Source: Streptomyces alanosinicus
Lineage (GTDB): Bacteria; Actinomycetota; Actinomycetes; Streptomycetales; Streptomycetaceae
DNA: 64,000 nucleotides
Assembly (NCBI RefSeq): GCF_014650595.1
Contig: NZ_BMVG01000007.1
Coordinates: forward strand, 62,001-126,000
Direction of reading: 5' to 3'
Both the position numbers and the translations under genes were made by a program. Shown piece by piece: positions 51,450-60,490 of this stretch. Numbering within the stretch: position 1 is the stretch's first letter; every line of letters starts with the position of its first letter. The notes under the pieces are model-generated. The model saw only the letters and a list, made by a program, of their open reading frames with translations. It was not told the DNA's origin and searched no databases.

Positions 51450-52955
51450 ATGCATCGCTTCAGATCCAGGATCAGACCAACGGCCGTCGCTGTCGCGGCG
51501 GCCGCCACCGTGTTCGCGGGCCTCACGGCCCCCACCGCCCACGCGGCCCAGAGCGCCGCCGCCCTGCCGGCCGAGCTGGAACGCATCCGCGCCACAGAGG
51601 CCACCGCCCTGTACGGCGACCCGGCCGAGCGGCCCCTGGCCGACCGTAAGGCCGCGCTGATCTCCCTCGGCGACAGCGAGATCTCCGGCGAGGGCGTCGG
51701 CACCTACGAACCCGGCACGAACGGGCCCGACAACTGGTGCCACCGCTCGCCCGACTCCGCCATCCACCGCACCGGCATCCCCGCGGACGTCACCTACAAC
51801 GTCGCCTGTTCGGGTGCCTCCACCGGCAACATCCGCATCGGCGGCAGCAAGCAGTACGCCGACGAACTCGTCCAGAGCGACAGCCTGGCGATCAAGGCCC
51901 GCAATACCCGCGTCACGATGATCGTGCTGGTCATCGGCGCCAACGACGACCTCCAGTTCGGGCCCGTCATGACCGACTGCGTCACCCGCTACGTCACCCT
52001 CCAGGGCCCCTGCGAACCCAAGTACGCGCCCGGCTGGCAGGCCCGCGTCGACGGCCTGGTGCCGAAGGTGGAGGCGACGGTCGCCGACCTGAAGACGGTC
52101 ATGCGCGGCGCCGGCTACGGCGACGACGACTACAAACTCGTCCTCATGGGCTACCCGAGCCCCATCGGCCCCGACATCCACGACAACCCGAACTTCCCCG
52201 GCAAGCTGCCGGGCGGCTGCATGGGCTACGACTCCGACGCGGCCTGGGGCCGCGACACCGCCGTCCCGCTCTTCGAACGCGGAATGCGCACGGCGGCCGA
52301 GCAGAGCGGCGCGTACTACCTCGACGACTCCCGCCTCTTCCAGGGGCACGAGGTCTGCATGGAGGACACCTGGGCGCGCGGCCTGTACGTCGACCTCGGC
52401 AACCCCTTCCCGCCCGACTCCAACTCGGTACGGCAGTCCTTCCACCCCAACTACCGGGGCCACGGCGCCTTCGCGTCCTGCCTCACCCAGTTCTACGACT
52501 CCGGCTACCGCGAGGCGGGCTGCGCCGACCCGGCGAGCACCGGCAGCCCGAAGCTGTACCCGGGCGCCTGGGACGACGCGTTCCGTCCGCTCACCGACCA
52601 GGCCACCGGCAACTGCCTGGACGCGTCCGGGGGTTCGAGCGCGAACGGCACCGAGGTGATCGGCTGGGACTGCCACGGCGGCCGTAACCAGGGCTGGTGG
52701 TACGACCCCGCCGAGCGCTCCCTGCACCTGGAACTGACCCACGACCGCTGTCTGGACGTACCGGGCGGCTCCTACACGGCCGGCACCGGCCTGATCGTGT
52801 GGAACTGCCACGGCGGCACCAACCAGCAGTTCGTCCGGGACTCGGGGACGATCCGTCCGGCGGCGGCGGAGGGGCTGTGCCTCACGCAGGCCACCGCCAG
52901 GGACCGGATCCGGCTGCAGAACTGCGACGGCTCGGCGGCCCAGCGCATCGGCTGA
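51450..52955 (+). CDS. Secreted SGNH/GDSL esterase with ricin-type lectin domain
   Basis: 501 aa, GGAGG 4 nt before the ATG. A signal peptide (cleavage after AHA) is followed by an SGNH hydrolase with [13 protein letters not shown] (Ser), CSGAST, VIGANDD and [10 protein letters not shown] (His). The C-terminal 130 residues form a beta-trefoil lectin ([43 protein letters not shown]), the CBM13 pattern. It probably de-esterifies an extracellular polysaccharide or lipid. The substrate is unknown. Confidence 0.9.
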   Translation: MHRFRSRIRPTAVAVAAAATVFAGLTAPTAHAAQSAAALPAELERIRATEATALYGDPAERPLADRKAALISLGDSEISGEGVGTYEPGTNGPDNWCHRSPDSAIHRTGIPADVTYNVACSGASTGNIRIGGSKQYADELVQSDSLAIKARNTRVTMIVLVIGANDDLQFGPVMTDCVTRYVTLQGPCEPKYAPGWQARVDGLVPKVEATVADLKTVMRGAGYGDDDYKLVLMGYPSPIGPDIHDNPNFPGKLPGGCMGYDSDAAWGRDTAVPLFERGMRTAAEQSGAYYLDDSRLFQGHEVCMEDTWARGLYVDLGNPFPPDSNSVRQSFHPNYRGHGAFASCLTQFYDSGYREAGCADPASTGSPKLYPGAWDDAFRPLTDQATGNCLDASGGSSANGTEVIGWDCHGGRNQGWWYDPAERSLHLELTHDRCLDVPGGSYTAGTGLIVWNCHGGTNQQFVRDSGTIRPAAAEGLCLTQATARDRIRLQNCDGSAAQRIG

Positions 52956-52973
52956 GCCGGCGGCCCGGTCCGC

Positions 52974-53026
52974 GCCCGCTTCCGCGAACGCTGCGGAAAC
53001 GCTCCGGAGGTGTCCCGGAAGCGGGC
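52974..53026. terminator. Hairpin between convergent SGNH and fumarase I genes
   Basis: Outer arms GCCCGCTTCCG (52974-52984) and CGGAAGCGGGC (53016-53026) enclose an inner TCCGC/GCGGA hairpin. It lies between the two stop codons. Confidence 0.7.
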
Positions 53027-53036
53027 AGGGAGGCGA

Positions 53037-54707
53037 TCAGGCGAGACCCGGGCCCCGTACCGGGATGCTGGTGAACGTCGGCTGCGGAGCCGGGTCCTGG
53101 AAGAAGTCGTTGCCCTTGTCGTCGACCACGATGAACGCCGGGAAGTCCTCGACCTCGATCTTCCAGACGGCCTCCATGCCCAGCTCCTCGTACTCCAGGA
53201 CCTCGACCTTCTTGATGCAGTCCTGGGCGAGGCGCGCGGCGGGGCCGCCGATGGAGCCGAGGTAGAAGCCGCCGTGGGCGTCGCACGCGTCGGTGACCTG
53301 CTTGCTGCGGTTGCCCTTGGCCAGCATCACCTTGGAGCCGCCCGCGGCCTGGAACTGCTCCACGTAGGAGTCCATGCGCCCGGCCGTCGTGGGACCGAAG
53401 GAACCGGAGGCGTAGCCCTCGGGGGTCTTCGCCGGACCCGCGTAGTACACCGGGTGGTCCTTCAGGTACTGGGGCATCTCCTCGCCCGCGTCCAGCCGCT
53501 CCTTGATCTTGGCGTGCGCGATGTCACGCGCCACGACCAGCGGGCCGGTCAGCGACAGCCGGGTCTTGACCGGGTACTTGGTCAGCTCGGCGAGGATGGT
53601 GTCCATCGGCTGGTTGAGGTCGATCCGCACCACGTCGGACGACTCGTCGAGGTGCTCGTCCGTGGTCTCGGGCAGGAAGCGCGCCGGGTCCCGCTCCAGC
53701 TGCTCCAGGAAGACACCCTCGGCGGTGATCTTCGCGACCGCCTGGCGGTCGGCCGAGCAGGAGACGGCGATGGCGACCGGGCAGGACGCGCCGTGCCGGG
53801 GCAGGCGGATCACGCGGACGTCGTGGCAGAAGTACTTGCCGCCGAACTGCGCGCCGATGCCGATCTTCTGGGTCAGCTCGAAGACCTGCTCCTCCAGCTC
53901 CTTGTCCCGGAAGCCGTGGCCGAGCGGAGAGCCCTCGGCCGGCGCGTTGTCCAGGTAGTGCGCGGAGGCGTACTTCGCGGTCTTCAGCGCGTACTCGGCG
54001 CTCGTGCCGCCGACGACGATCGCCAGGTGGTACGGCGGGCAGGCGGCCGTACCGAGCGAACGGATCTTCTCCTCCAGGAATTTCATCATGGAGGCCTCGT
54101 TCAGGACCGCCTTCGTCTCCTGGTAGAGGAAGGACTTGTTGGCGGAGCCGCCGCCCTTGGCCATGAACAGGAACTTGTAGGCGCCGCCGTCGGTGGCGTA
54201 CAGCTCGATCTGGGCCGGCAGGTTGGAGCCGGTGTTCTTCTCCTCCCACATGGTGAGCGGAGCCATCTGGGAGTACCGCAGGTTCAGCTTGGTGTAGGCG
54301 TCGTAGATGCCGTGCGACAGGTGCTTCTCGTCCGCGCCCTCGGTGAGGACGTTCTGCCCGCGCTTGCCCATCACGATCGCCGTGCCGGTGTCCTGGCACA
54401 TCGGCAGCACGCCGGCCGCCGCGATGTTCGCGTTCTTCAGCAGGTCCAGCGCGACGAACTTGTCGTTGCCCGACGCCTCGGGGTCGTCGATGATGCGCCG
54501 CAGCTGCGCGAGGTGCGCGGGCCGCAGGTAGTGCTGGATGTCGTGGATGGCCTCCTCGGCCAGCTTGCGCAGCGCCTCAGGCTCCACCGTGAGGAACGTA
54601 CGGCCGTCCGGGCCCTCGACGGTCGAGACGCCCTCGGACGTCACCAGCCGGTACGGGGTGGTGTCCTCACCTTGGGGGAGCAGATCGGTGTACGCGAACT
54701 CAGGCAT
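53037..54707 (-). CDS. Fumarate hydratase class I (4Fe-4S)
   Basis: 556 aa, the length of the single-chain class I enzymes. Candidate cluster Cys are in PMCQDTGTA (about residue 103), [12 protein letters not shown] (about 220) and CSADRQAV (about 317). The C-terminal swivel part contains [15 protein letters not shown] and KGNRSKQV. It is an oxygen-sensitive isoenzyme of FumC. The ATG at 54705-54707 is preceded by GGAATGGGCTGAG, a weak ribosome binding site. Confidence 0.93.
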   Translation of the reverse strand: MPEFAYTDLLPQGEDTTPYRLVTSEGVSTVEGPDGRTFLTVEPEALRKLAEEAIHDIQHYLRPAHLAQLRRIIDDPEASGNDKFVALDLLKNANIAAAGVLPMCQDTGTAIVMGKRGQNVLTEGADEKHLSHGIYDAYTKLNLRYSQMAPLTMWEEKNTGSNLPAQIELYATDGGAYKFLFMAKGGGSANKSFLYQETKAVLNEASMMKFLEEKIRSLGTAACPPYHLAIVVGGTSAEYALKTAKYASAHYLDNAPAEGSPLGHGFRDKELEEQVFELTQKIGIGAQFGGKYFCHDVRVIRLPRHGASCPVAIAVSCSADRQAVAKITAEGVFLEQLERDPARFLPETTDEHLDESSDVVRIDLNQPMDTILAELTKYPVKTRLSLTGPLVVARDIAHAKIKERLDAGEEMPQYLKDHPVYYAGPAKTPEGYASGSFGPTTAGRMDSYVEQFQAAGGSKVMLAKGNRSKQVTDACDAHGGFYLGSIGGPAARLAQDCIKKVEVLEYEELGMEAVWKIEVEDFPAFIVVDDKGNDFFQDPAPQPTFTSIPVRGPGLA

Positions 54708-54874
54708 CTCAGCCCATTCCTCACTCTGACGGACGGCCGCCCGCCGACGCTGGCGGGCCTCACCAGCCTAGAACCTGCCACCGACACGGAACCTGTGAGG
54801 TAAGGCTCAGTTCGACACGCCCCGGTTCTCCACACCCCTAGTCGCGATCTATCGCGTTTGGGTACGCTGATGCC

Positions 54875-55609
54875 GTGGACCTTCAGAAGCCCGCCCGTAC
54901 CCAGGACGCCGCACCGGGCGTCACCGAACTGCGCGCCTCGGACGCCGACCGCGACCGGGTCGCCGACATCCTGCGCGAGGCCCTCGCCGAGGGCCGGCTG
55001 ACCGCCGACGAGCACGCCGAGCGCGTCGAGGCCGTGCTGCACGCCAAGACGGTGGGCGAGCTGGACGTCTTCGTCCGGGACCTGCCCGCCGCCCACCGGG
55101 GCTCCGCCGGCCCGGCCTGCACACCGATACCGCCCCGCCCCGCCCCGGGTGAGATCCCGCCCGAGGCCGACGCCAATGTCGTCGCCGTCTTCAGCAGCGC
55201 GGTGCGCCGCGGCCGCTGGCGCGCCGGGCGCCGACTGCACGCGTACTCGGTCTTCGGCAGCGTCGAGATCGACCTCAGCGAGGCGATCTTCGAGTATCAA
55301 CAGGTCGTGATCAAGGCCGTCTCGGTCTTCGGCGACATCCAGATCCGCGTCCCGGAGAACGTGTCGCTGCGCGGCACCGGAGGCGGCGTCCTCGGCAACT
55401 TCGAGGTGGACACGCTGGACTCGGTCGAGTCCGACGCGCCGGTCGTCTACATCGACGGCTGGGCGGTGCTCGGCAATGTCGAGGCCCGTCCCAAGCGCGG
55501 CAAGCGCGTGTCGGACATCCTGGAGCGGGTGCAGGACAAGGTCGACCGGAAACTGGAGCGGGTCCAGGACAAGGTCGACCGGAAGATGCGCAAACACCTG
55601 GGCCGTTGA
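54875..55609 (+). CDS. DUF1707 protein with LiaF-like C-terminal domain
   Basis: 244 aa from a GTG. The DUF1707 domain (LRASDADRDRVADILREALAEGRLTADEHAERVEAVLHAKTVGEL, about residues 18-62) is followed by a beta-helix-like region (LHAYSVFGSVEIDLSEAIF, VSVFGDIQIRVPENV, WAVLGNVEARPK) resembling the cell-wall-active antibiotic response domain of LiaF. The C-terminus holds two tandem copies of LERVQDKVDRK, a charged amphipathic helix. It is a paralogue of 7136-7732 in domain layout. Function unknown. Confidence 0.87.
   Translation: MDLQKPARTQDAAPGVTELRASDADRDRVADILREALAEGRLTADEHAERVEAVLHAKTVGELDVFVRDLPAAHRGSAGPACTPIPPRPAPGEIPPEADANVVAVFSSAVRRGRWRAGRRLHAYSVFGSVEIDLSEAIFEYQQVVIKAVSVFGDIQIRVPENVSLRGTGGGVLGNFEVDTLDSVESDAPVVYIDGWAVLGNVEARPKRGKRVSDILERVQDKVDRKLERVQDKVDRKMRKHLGR
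55520..55585 (+). repeat. Tandem duplication of 33 bp in the DUF1707 gene
   Basis: 55520-55552 and 55553-55585 differ at only two positions. They encode two copies of an 11-residue helix heptad-like unit, so the duplication is recent. Confidence 0.85.
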
Positions 55610-55783
55610 CGGTCGCGAATCCGCCGGTGAACGGAAGGGTCCGCTCCCCCTGGACGGCCACGGCAGGGGCGTGAACCAGCCGCCGCGCGCCCGCGGCTCG
55701 GAACGCTGTGCATAGGCGCGCGCACAGCGGGTAGGGCTTGCTGCATCGTCTCTCGCTCGCGAAGCCGTCGTCAGGAGTAGACC

Positions 55784-56158
55784 GTGCTGCAACCGCCGCA
55801 TTCGTCTCTGCAGGTAGCCGCCGTTCCGGCCCAGCGGGGGCCAGTGCAGGACAGGGATCAAGACGCTCCCTGGCACACCGAGGCGGTGTGCCGGCGTGAC
55901 GAGGCTGGCTTGTTCTTCGCGCCGTCAAAAGAGCCGACCGCCGCCCGGCTGTCGCGCGAGGAGGCGGCCAAGCGTGTCTGCGCCCGCTGCCCGGTGATGG
56001 TGGAGTGCCGCGAACACGCCCTCCTCCAGCCCGAACCGTACGGCGTCTGGGGCGGCCTCACGGCGGCTGAACGCCGGGTGGTCCTGGCGCGGCGCCGCCG
56101 TCGCGAGCTGGAACTGAAGAAGGCGGCACGGGCGACGACGAACCGCATGGCCGGTTAG
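55784..56158 (+). CDS. wblI: WhiB-like iron-sulfur regulator (WblI-like)
   Basis: 124 aa from a GTG with AGGAG 6 nt upstream. The four Cys are in CRRDEAGLFF and CARCPVMVEC (C-x2-C-x5-C), followed by the GVWGG turn and a basic C-terminus (ARRRRRELELKKAAR). Wbl proteins bind a 4Fe-4S cluster and act with the principal sigma factor. The position between DUF1707/fumarase and glpX matches wblI (SCO5046) as I recall. The long leader has the AT-poor GTGCATAGG upstream. Confidence 0.92.
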   Translation: MLQPPHSSLQVAAVPAQRGPVQDRDQDAPWHTEAVCRRDEAGLFFAPSKEPTAARLSREEAAKRVCARCPVMVECREHALLQPEPYGVWGGLTAAERRVVLARRRRRELELKKAARATTNRMAG

Positions 56159-56195
56159 GGCGACAGACCCTAGGACCCCGAAGCGACCGAAGCAG

Positions 56196-56230
56196 GGGCG
56201 CCCTCTCCGCACCGAGGGCGCCCGCTTCTT
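56196..56230. terminator. Terminator between wblI and glpX
   Basis: GGGCGCCCTC (56196-56205) pairs perfectly with GAGGGCGCCC (56214-56223), followed by GCTTCTTCTTG. It serves wblI and may also serve the converging glpX. Confidence 0.8.
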
Positions 56231-56272
56231 CTTGTCTCCTGTTGTCTCCCGGTCTCCTTGGCGGCCGCGTGT

Positions 56273-57307
56273 CTACTTGGCGCGGTCGAAATCGACCGCG
56301 CTGTAGGCCCGCAGCTTGCTGAGCCGGTGCTCGGAGTAGATCTTGCGCACCGTCCCCGACTTCGACCGCATCACGATCGACTCGGTCAGTGCCTTCTCCG
56401 ACCCGTACTGAACGCCGCGCAGCAGCTCGCCGTCGGTGATCCCGGTGGCGACGAAGAACACGTTCTCGCCCGAGACCAGGTCATCGGTGGTGAGCACCCG
56501 GTCCAGATCGTGCCCGGCGTCGATGGCCCGCTGCCGCTCCTCGTCGTTCTTGGGCCACAGCTTGCCCTGGATCGTCCCGCCCAGACACTTCACGGCACAG
56601 GCCGAGATGATGCCCTCCGGTGTGCCGCCGACACCGAGCAGCAGGTCGACGCCCGTGCCCTCGCGCAGCGCGTAGATCGAGCCCGCGACATCGCCGTCGG
56701 AGATCAGCTTGATGCGCGCACCGGCCTCCCGGACCTCCTCGATCAGGCCCGTGTGGCGGGGCCGGTCGAGGATGACGACGGTGACGTCCTCCGGCGTGGC
56801 CTTCTTCGCCTTGGCGATCCGCCGGATGTTCACGGCCACGGGCGCGTCGATGTCGACGAAGTCGGCCGCTTCCGGGCCGGTGACCAGCTTGTCCATGTAG
56901 AACACGGCGGACGGGTCGAACATGCCGCCCCGCTCGGCGGCGGCGAGGACGGCGATCGCGTTCGGCATGCCCTTGGCCGTCAGCGTGGTGCCGTCGATCG
57001 GGTCGACCGCGATGTCGACCTCCGGACCGGTGCCGTCGCCCACGTGCTCCCCGTTGAAGAGCATCGGGGCCTCGTCCTTCTCGCCCTCGCCGATGACGAC
57101 GACGCCGTTCATCGACACGGTGGAGACGAGGGTCCGCATGGCGCGCACGGCGGCGCCGTCGGCGCCGTTCTTGTCACCGCGCCCCACCCAGCGCCCCGCG
57201 GCCATGGCGGCGGCTTCGGTCACCCGGACGAGTTCCAGGGCAAGGTTGCGGTCGGGAGCCTCGGCGGGAACATCGAGCTCGGACGGCAGATGATGATTTT
57301 CGGTCAT
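56273..57307 (-). CDS. glpX: Fructose-1,6-bisphosphatase class II
   Basis: 344 aa. The metal/phosphatase motifs [17 protein letters not shown] (about residues 95-110), [18 protein letters not shown] and [12 protein letters not shown] (about 225) identify GlpX. It is the gluconeogenic FBPase of actinobacteria. It is divergent from a DUF4245 gene, an arrangement common in the phylum. Confidence 0.95.
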   Translation of the reverse strand: MTENHHLPSELDVPAEAPDRNLALELVRVTEAAAMAAGRWVGRGDKNGADGAAVRAMRTLVSTVSMNGVVVIGEGEKDEAPMLFNGEHVGDGTGPEVDIAVDPIDGTTLTAKGMPNAIAVLAAAERGGMFDPSAVFYMDKLVTGPEAADFVDIDAPVAVNIRRIAKAKKATPEDVTVVILDRPRHTGLIEEVREAGARIKLISDGDVAGSIYALREGTGVDLLLGVGGTPEGIISACAVKCLGGTIQGKLWPKNDEERQRAIDAGHDLDRVLTTDDLVSGENVFFVATGITDGELLRGVQYGSEKALTESIVMRSKSGTVRKIYSEHRLSKLRAYSAVDFDRAK

Positions 57308-57434
57308 CGGAGCGCACCTTTCTGATACGACGACGGCCGGATGAGGGTATTGGTCCTGACTCTATCGTTAGGCAGACAAAATGAGCAGGGGGCCCCACGG
57401 ATGAGCGCCGGGGGCACCTGCGACGATAGAGGGC

Positions 57435-57962
57435 GTGGCAGGTTCGAACGGCAAGCAGAAGACGGCCCGGGACATGGTGCTCTCCATGGCCCTGATCGGC
57501 ATCGCGGCGATGGGCATCTGGTTCTTCGCCATCCCGCACGACGATCACGCTCCGAAGCTCGAGCGGAAGGACTACCGCGTCGAGCTGCTCACGGCCCGCC
57601 GCGGGGCGAGCTACCCGGTGGCCGCCCCCGAGGGCCTGCCGAGTGCGTGGAAGGCGACCTCCGTGCGCTTCCAGCATGAGAACAGCGACCGCTGGCACCT
57701 GGGCTTCCAGACCCCGGACAGCCAGTACGTGCAGATCGAGCAGTCCACGCAGAAGCCGGCCCAGTTCATCGACGACGCCAGTCAGGGCGGGTCCGCGACG
57801 CAGCAGACCGAGACGATCGCCGGCCGTACCTGGACCCGCTACTCGGGCGGTCGCTACGACGCCCTCGTCCTGAACGGCACGCAGGGCTCCACCACGGTGG
57901 TGGCCGGCACGGCGTCCTTCACGGAACTGACGAGGATGGCGGCGGCGCTGAAGATGCAGTGA
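57435..57962 (+). CDS. DUF4245 membrane protein
   Basis: 175 aa with one N-terminal membrane segment (MVLSMALIGIAAMGIWFFAIP, about residues 14-34) and an extracellular domain (SVRFQHENSDRWHLGFQTPDSQYVQIEQS, TWTRYSGGRYDALVLNG). This is the DUF4245 pattern of proteins encoded beside glpX. The GTG start is close behind a TAGAGG box, so the mRNA may be leaderless. Function unknown. Confidence 0.88.
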   Translation: MAGSNGKQKTARDMVLSMALIGIAAMGIWFFAIPHDDHAPKLERKDYRVELLTARRGASYPVAAPEGLPSAWKATSVRFQHENSDRWHLGFQTPDSQYVQIEQSTQKPAQFIDDASQGGSATQQTETIAGRTWTRYSGGRYDALVLNGTQGSTTVVAGTASFTELTRMAAALKMQ

Positions 57963-57967
57963 GCCCC

Positions 57968-58016
57968 CGCGCACGCACCCCGCGCATACGGGACGCGCAC
58001 GCACCCCGCGCATACG
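57968..58016 (+). repeat. Direct repeat of 23 bp, two copies with 3-bp spacer
   Basis: 57968-57990 and 57994-58016 are identical. Together with the spacer they form a 26-bp period between the DUF4245 stop and the terminator. Confidence 0.85.
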
Positions 58017-58020
58017 AGAA

Positions 58021-58045
58021 AGGCCCCCGGCGGTGCTGGGGGCCT
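58021..58045. terminator. Hairpin between convergent DUF4245 and nitroreductase genes
   Basis: AGGCCCCC (58021-58028) pairs with GGGGGCCT (58038-58045) around a 9-nt loop. Confidence 0.7.
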
Positions 58046-58073
58046 ATTCGCGTCTCCGGAGAATCCGGGCGGC

Positions 58074-58664
58074 TCAGACGGTCGTGACGACGTCGACGTA
58101 CGCCAGGCGCGGCGAGCGCGGGTACCAGGCGTCCTGGCCCGGCCTGCCGATGTTGACGATCATCAGCGGGGTGTGGTCGTCGTCCAGGAACTCCTTGCGG
58201 ACGCCCTCGAAGTCGAAGCCGGTCATCGGGCCGGCGGCGAGGCCCGCGGCGCGGACGCCGACGATGAAGTAGGCGGCCTGCAGTGCGGCGTTCAGCGCGG
58301 CGGAGCCCTCGCGGGCCGGGCGCTCGGCGAAGAAGACGTCCTTGGCCTGCGGGAAGGCCGGGAACAGGGCCGGCAGCTCCTCGTGGAACTCGTTGTCCGC
58401 GGAGAGGATCGCGACCAGCGGGGCGGTGGCGGTCTTGGGCTGGTTGCCCTCGGCCATGTGCTGGACCAGGCGCTCACGGGCCTCGGGGGAGCGGACCAGG
58501 GTGATGCGCAGCGGGGTCTGGTTGAAGGCGGTGGGGCCGTACTTGACCAGGTCGTAGATCGCTTGGACCTGCTCGTCGGTAACCGGCTCGTCGGTGAAGG
58601 TGTTCGCGGTGCGGGCCTCGCGGAACAGCAGGTCCTGGGCTGCGGGGTCAAGAACGAGAGACAT
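58074..58664 (-). CDS. Nitroreductase family protein (RutE/HadB-like malonic semialdehyde reductase)
   Basis: 196 aa from the ATG at 58662-58664 (AGGAAG 8 nt upstream), the exact length of E. coli RutE. FMN-binding features are EARTANTFTDEPVTDEQVQAIYDLVKYGPTAFNQTP at the start and VGVRAAGLAAGPMTGFD near 145. It could reduce 3-oxopropanoate or related aldehydes or nitro compounds. It has its own inverted repeat upstream. Confidence 0.9.
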   Translation of the reverse strand: MSLVLDPAAQDLLFREARTANTFTDEPVTDEQVQAIYDLVKYGPTAFNQTPLRITLVRSPEARERLVQHMAEGNQPKTATAPLVAILSADNEFHEELPALFPAFPQAKDVFFAERPAREGSAALNAALQAAYFIVGVRAAGLAAGPMTGFDFEGVRKEFLDDDHTPLMIVNIGRPGQDAWYPRSPRLAYVDVVTTV

Positions 58665-58744
58665 GCGTGGACTTCCTAGGTGGCGCCTTGATCCGACGTA
58701 CCGGACCGTGGTCCGGATCGGCTGACAGGGCGACTCTACGTCAG

Positions 58745-58760
58745 TGAAGTTCAACCTTCA
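58745..58760. promoter_or_regulatory. Inverted repeat TGAAG-TTCAAC-CTTCA upstream of the nitroreductase
   Basis: A perfect 5-bp inverted repeat with a 6-bp spacer lies 81 nt before the nitroreductase start. It overlaps the direct repeat TTGAAGGTTGAA on the minus strand. It looks like a binding site for a MarR- or HxlR-type repressor (inference). No regulator gene is adjacent. Confidence 0.5.
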
Positions 58761-58807
58761 ACAAAGACGGGGGTGTGGTGACCCGCTTCACAACCCCGGG
58801 CCGACGC

Positions 58808-59032
58808 CTACTCGGCGTCCTCCTCCTCGGCCTCCTCTGCGAGCGCCGCGTCCAGCCGGGCCCGCGCGCCCTCCAGCCAGCGCCGGCACACCGTGGCCAG
58901 CTCCTCGCCGCGCTCCCACAGGGCCAGGGACTCCTCCAGCGTCGTACCGCCCGCCTCCAGGCGTCGTACGACCTCGATCAACTCGTCCCGCGCCTGCTCG
59001 TAGGAGAGCGCTTCGTCCACCTTGCTGGTCAT
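58808..59032 (-). CDS. xseB: Exodeoxyribonuclease VII small subunit
   Basis: 74 aa. The core [45 protein letters not shown] is the XseB helical pair. The start overlaps the xseA stop (ATGA). It is translated with xseA and stabilises it. Confidence 0.95.
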   Translation of the reverse strand: MTSKVDEALSYEQARDELIEVVRRLEAGGTTLEESLALWERGEELATVCRRWLEGARARLDAALAEEAEEEDAE

Positions 59033-60237
59033 TCGCCTACCTTCACCGTGAATTCACCGTCGGCCACGCGGGCCCGCAGGCTCTCGCCGTCGCTCACCTC
59101 GTCCGGCCCGCGCACCACATGTCCGTCCGCCTTCTGCAGCACCGCGTATCCGCGTCTGAGGGTGGCCGCGGGGGAGAGCGCCACCACGCGCGCGTGGGTG
59201 TGCGTCAGCTCCGAGTCCGCGCGGTCCAGGAGATGCCCGAGGGTGCGCCGGCCGCGCTCGGCGAGCGAGGCGACCTGCTCGGCGCGCTCGTCGACCATCC
59301 GGTGCGGATCCTCTATCGAGGGACGGGCCAGCGCGTGCGCGAGCCCCCGCTCCTCGCGCTCCACGAACGCCCGCACACACCGCCGGGCCCGGTCCCGCAG
59401 CATCCGCACCCGCTCGAACTCCTCGCCCACGTCCGGTACGACCTTCTTGGCCGCGTCGGTGGGTGTGGAGGCGCGCAGGTCGGCGACGTGGTCCAGCAAC
59501 GGGTTGTCGGGCTCGTGCCCGATCGCGGAGACGACCGGCGTACGGCAGGCGGCCACGGCGCGCACGAGCTGCTCGTCGGAGAACGGCAGCAGGTCCTCCA
59601 CGCTGCCGCCGCCGCGCGCGACGATGATGACGTCCACCTCGTCGGTCTCGTCCAGCTCCTTGACGGCCTGCACGACCTGCGGGACGGCATGCACACCCTG
59701 CACCGGGACGTTGCGCACCTCGAAGCGGACGGCAGGCCAGCGATGCCGGGCGTTCTCCAGCACGTCCCGCTCCGCGGCGGAGGCCCGGCCGCAGACCAGC
59801 CCGATCAGCTGCGGCAGGAACGGCAGAGGCTTCTTCCGCTCCGGCGCGAACAGGCCCTCGGCGGCGAGCGCCTTCTTCAGCCGCTCCAGCCGGGCCAGCA
59901 GCTCGCCGACGCCGACGGGTCTGATCTCGGCGGCGCGAAGGGACAGCTGGCCGCGCGGGGCGTACCACTCCGGCTTGGCGAGTACGACGACACGGGCGCC
60001 CTCGCCGACCACGTCCGCGACGGTGTCGAAGACCTGCCGATAGCAGGTCACGCTCACGGAGATGTCGTACGACGGATCCCGCAGCGTCAGAAACACGACC
60101 CCGGCGCCGGGCCGCCGCGACAACTGCGTGATCTGCCCCTCGACCCACACCGCGCCCAGCCGGTCGATCCACCCGCCGATCAGCCGGGAGACCTCGCCTA
60201 CGGGGAGGGGCGCCTCGGGGGTCGTGTTCGCAGCCAT
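59029..60237 (-). CDS. xseA: Exodeoxyribonuclease VII large subunit
   Basis: 402 aa. The N-terminal OB-fold ([23 protein letters not shown]) is followed by the catalytic domain ([72 protein letters not shown]). With XseB it degrades single-stranded DNA in both directions. Length is normal for the family. Confidence 0.96.
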   Translation of the reverse strand: MAANTTPEAPLPVGEVSRLIGGWIDRLGAVWVEGQITQLSRRPGAGVVFLTLRDPSYDISVSVTCYRQVFDTVADVVGEGARVVVLAKPEWYAPRGQLSLRAAEIRPVGVGELLARLERLKKALAAEGLFAPERKKPLPFLPQLIGLVCGRASAAERDVLENARHRWPAVRFEVRNVPVQGVHAVPQVVQAVKELDETDEVDVIIVARGGGSVEDLLPFSDEQLVRAVAACRTPVVSAIGHEPDNPLLDHVADLRASTPTDAAKKVVPDVGEEFERVRMLRDRARRCVRAFVEREERGLAHALARPSIEDPHRMVDERAEQVASLAERGRRTLGHLLDRADSELTHTHARVVALSPAATLRRGYAVLQKADGHVVRGPDEVSDGESLRARVADGEFTVKVGE

Positions 60238-60292
60238 GCGTCGAGCCTAGCGGCGGCCACTGACAGGGCAGCGCCGTCCGCTTGCCCAGGCC

Positions 60293-60383
60293 CTGTCGTC
60301 AAACTCCCTCCCCCACTGCCTTGAGGGCGTGGGAGGTGCCCCCAGGCCCGCCCTCCGGGCGGACGACCGGAGTTTGGCGACAG
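60293..60383. mobile_element. MITE-like palindromic element with dispersed-repeat core (copy 2)
   Basis: 91 bp in the 253-nt gap between xseA and the permease gene. Terminal inverted repeats of 15 bp (60293-60307 and 60369-60383) differ at one base. The core 60307-60346 is nearly identical to the reverse complement of 34438-34477. An inner GC hairpin occupies about 60343-60362. No coding capacity and no obvious target duplication are visible. Confidence 0.55.
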
Positions 60384-60490
60384 TGCCGAGTGCCGCTGGG
60401 GCGGCACGGGTGGGCGCCGGGGCCCCTCTGGGGGAGGCACCCGGCCCGGCCCGCGCCGGTAAGCGCCCGCCCGCCACCAGCCGGCCTCGG

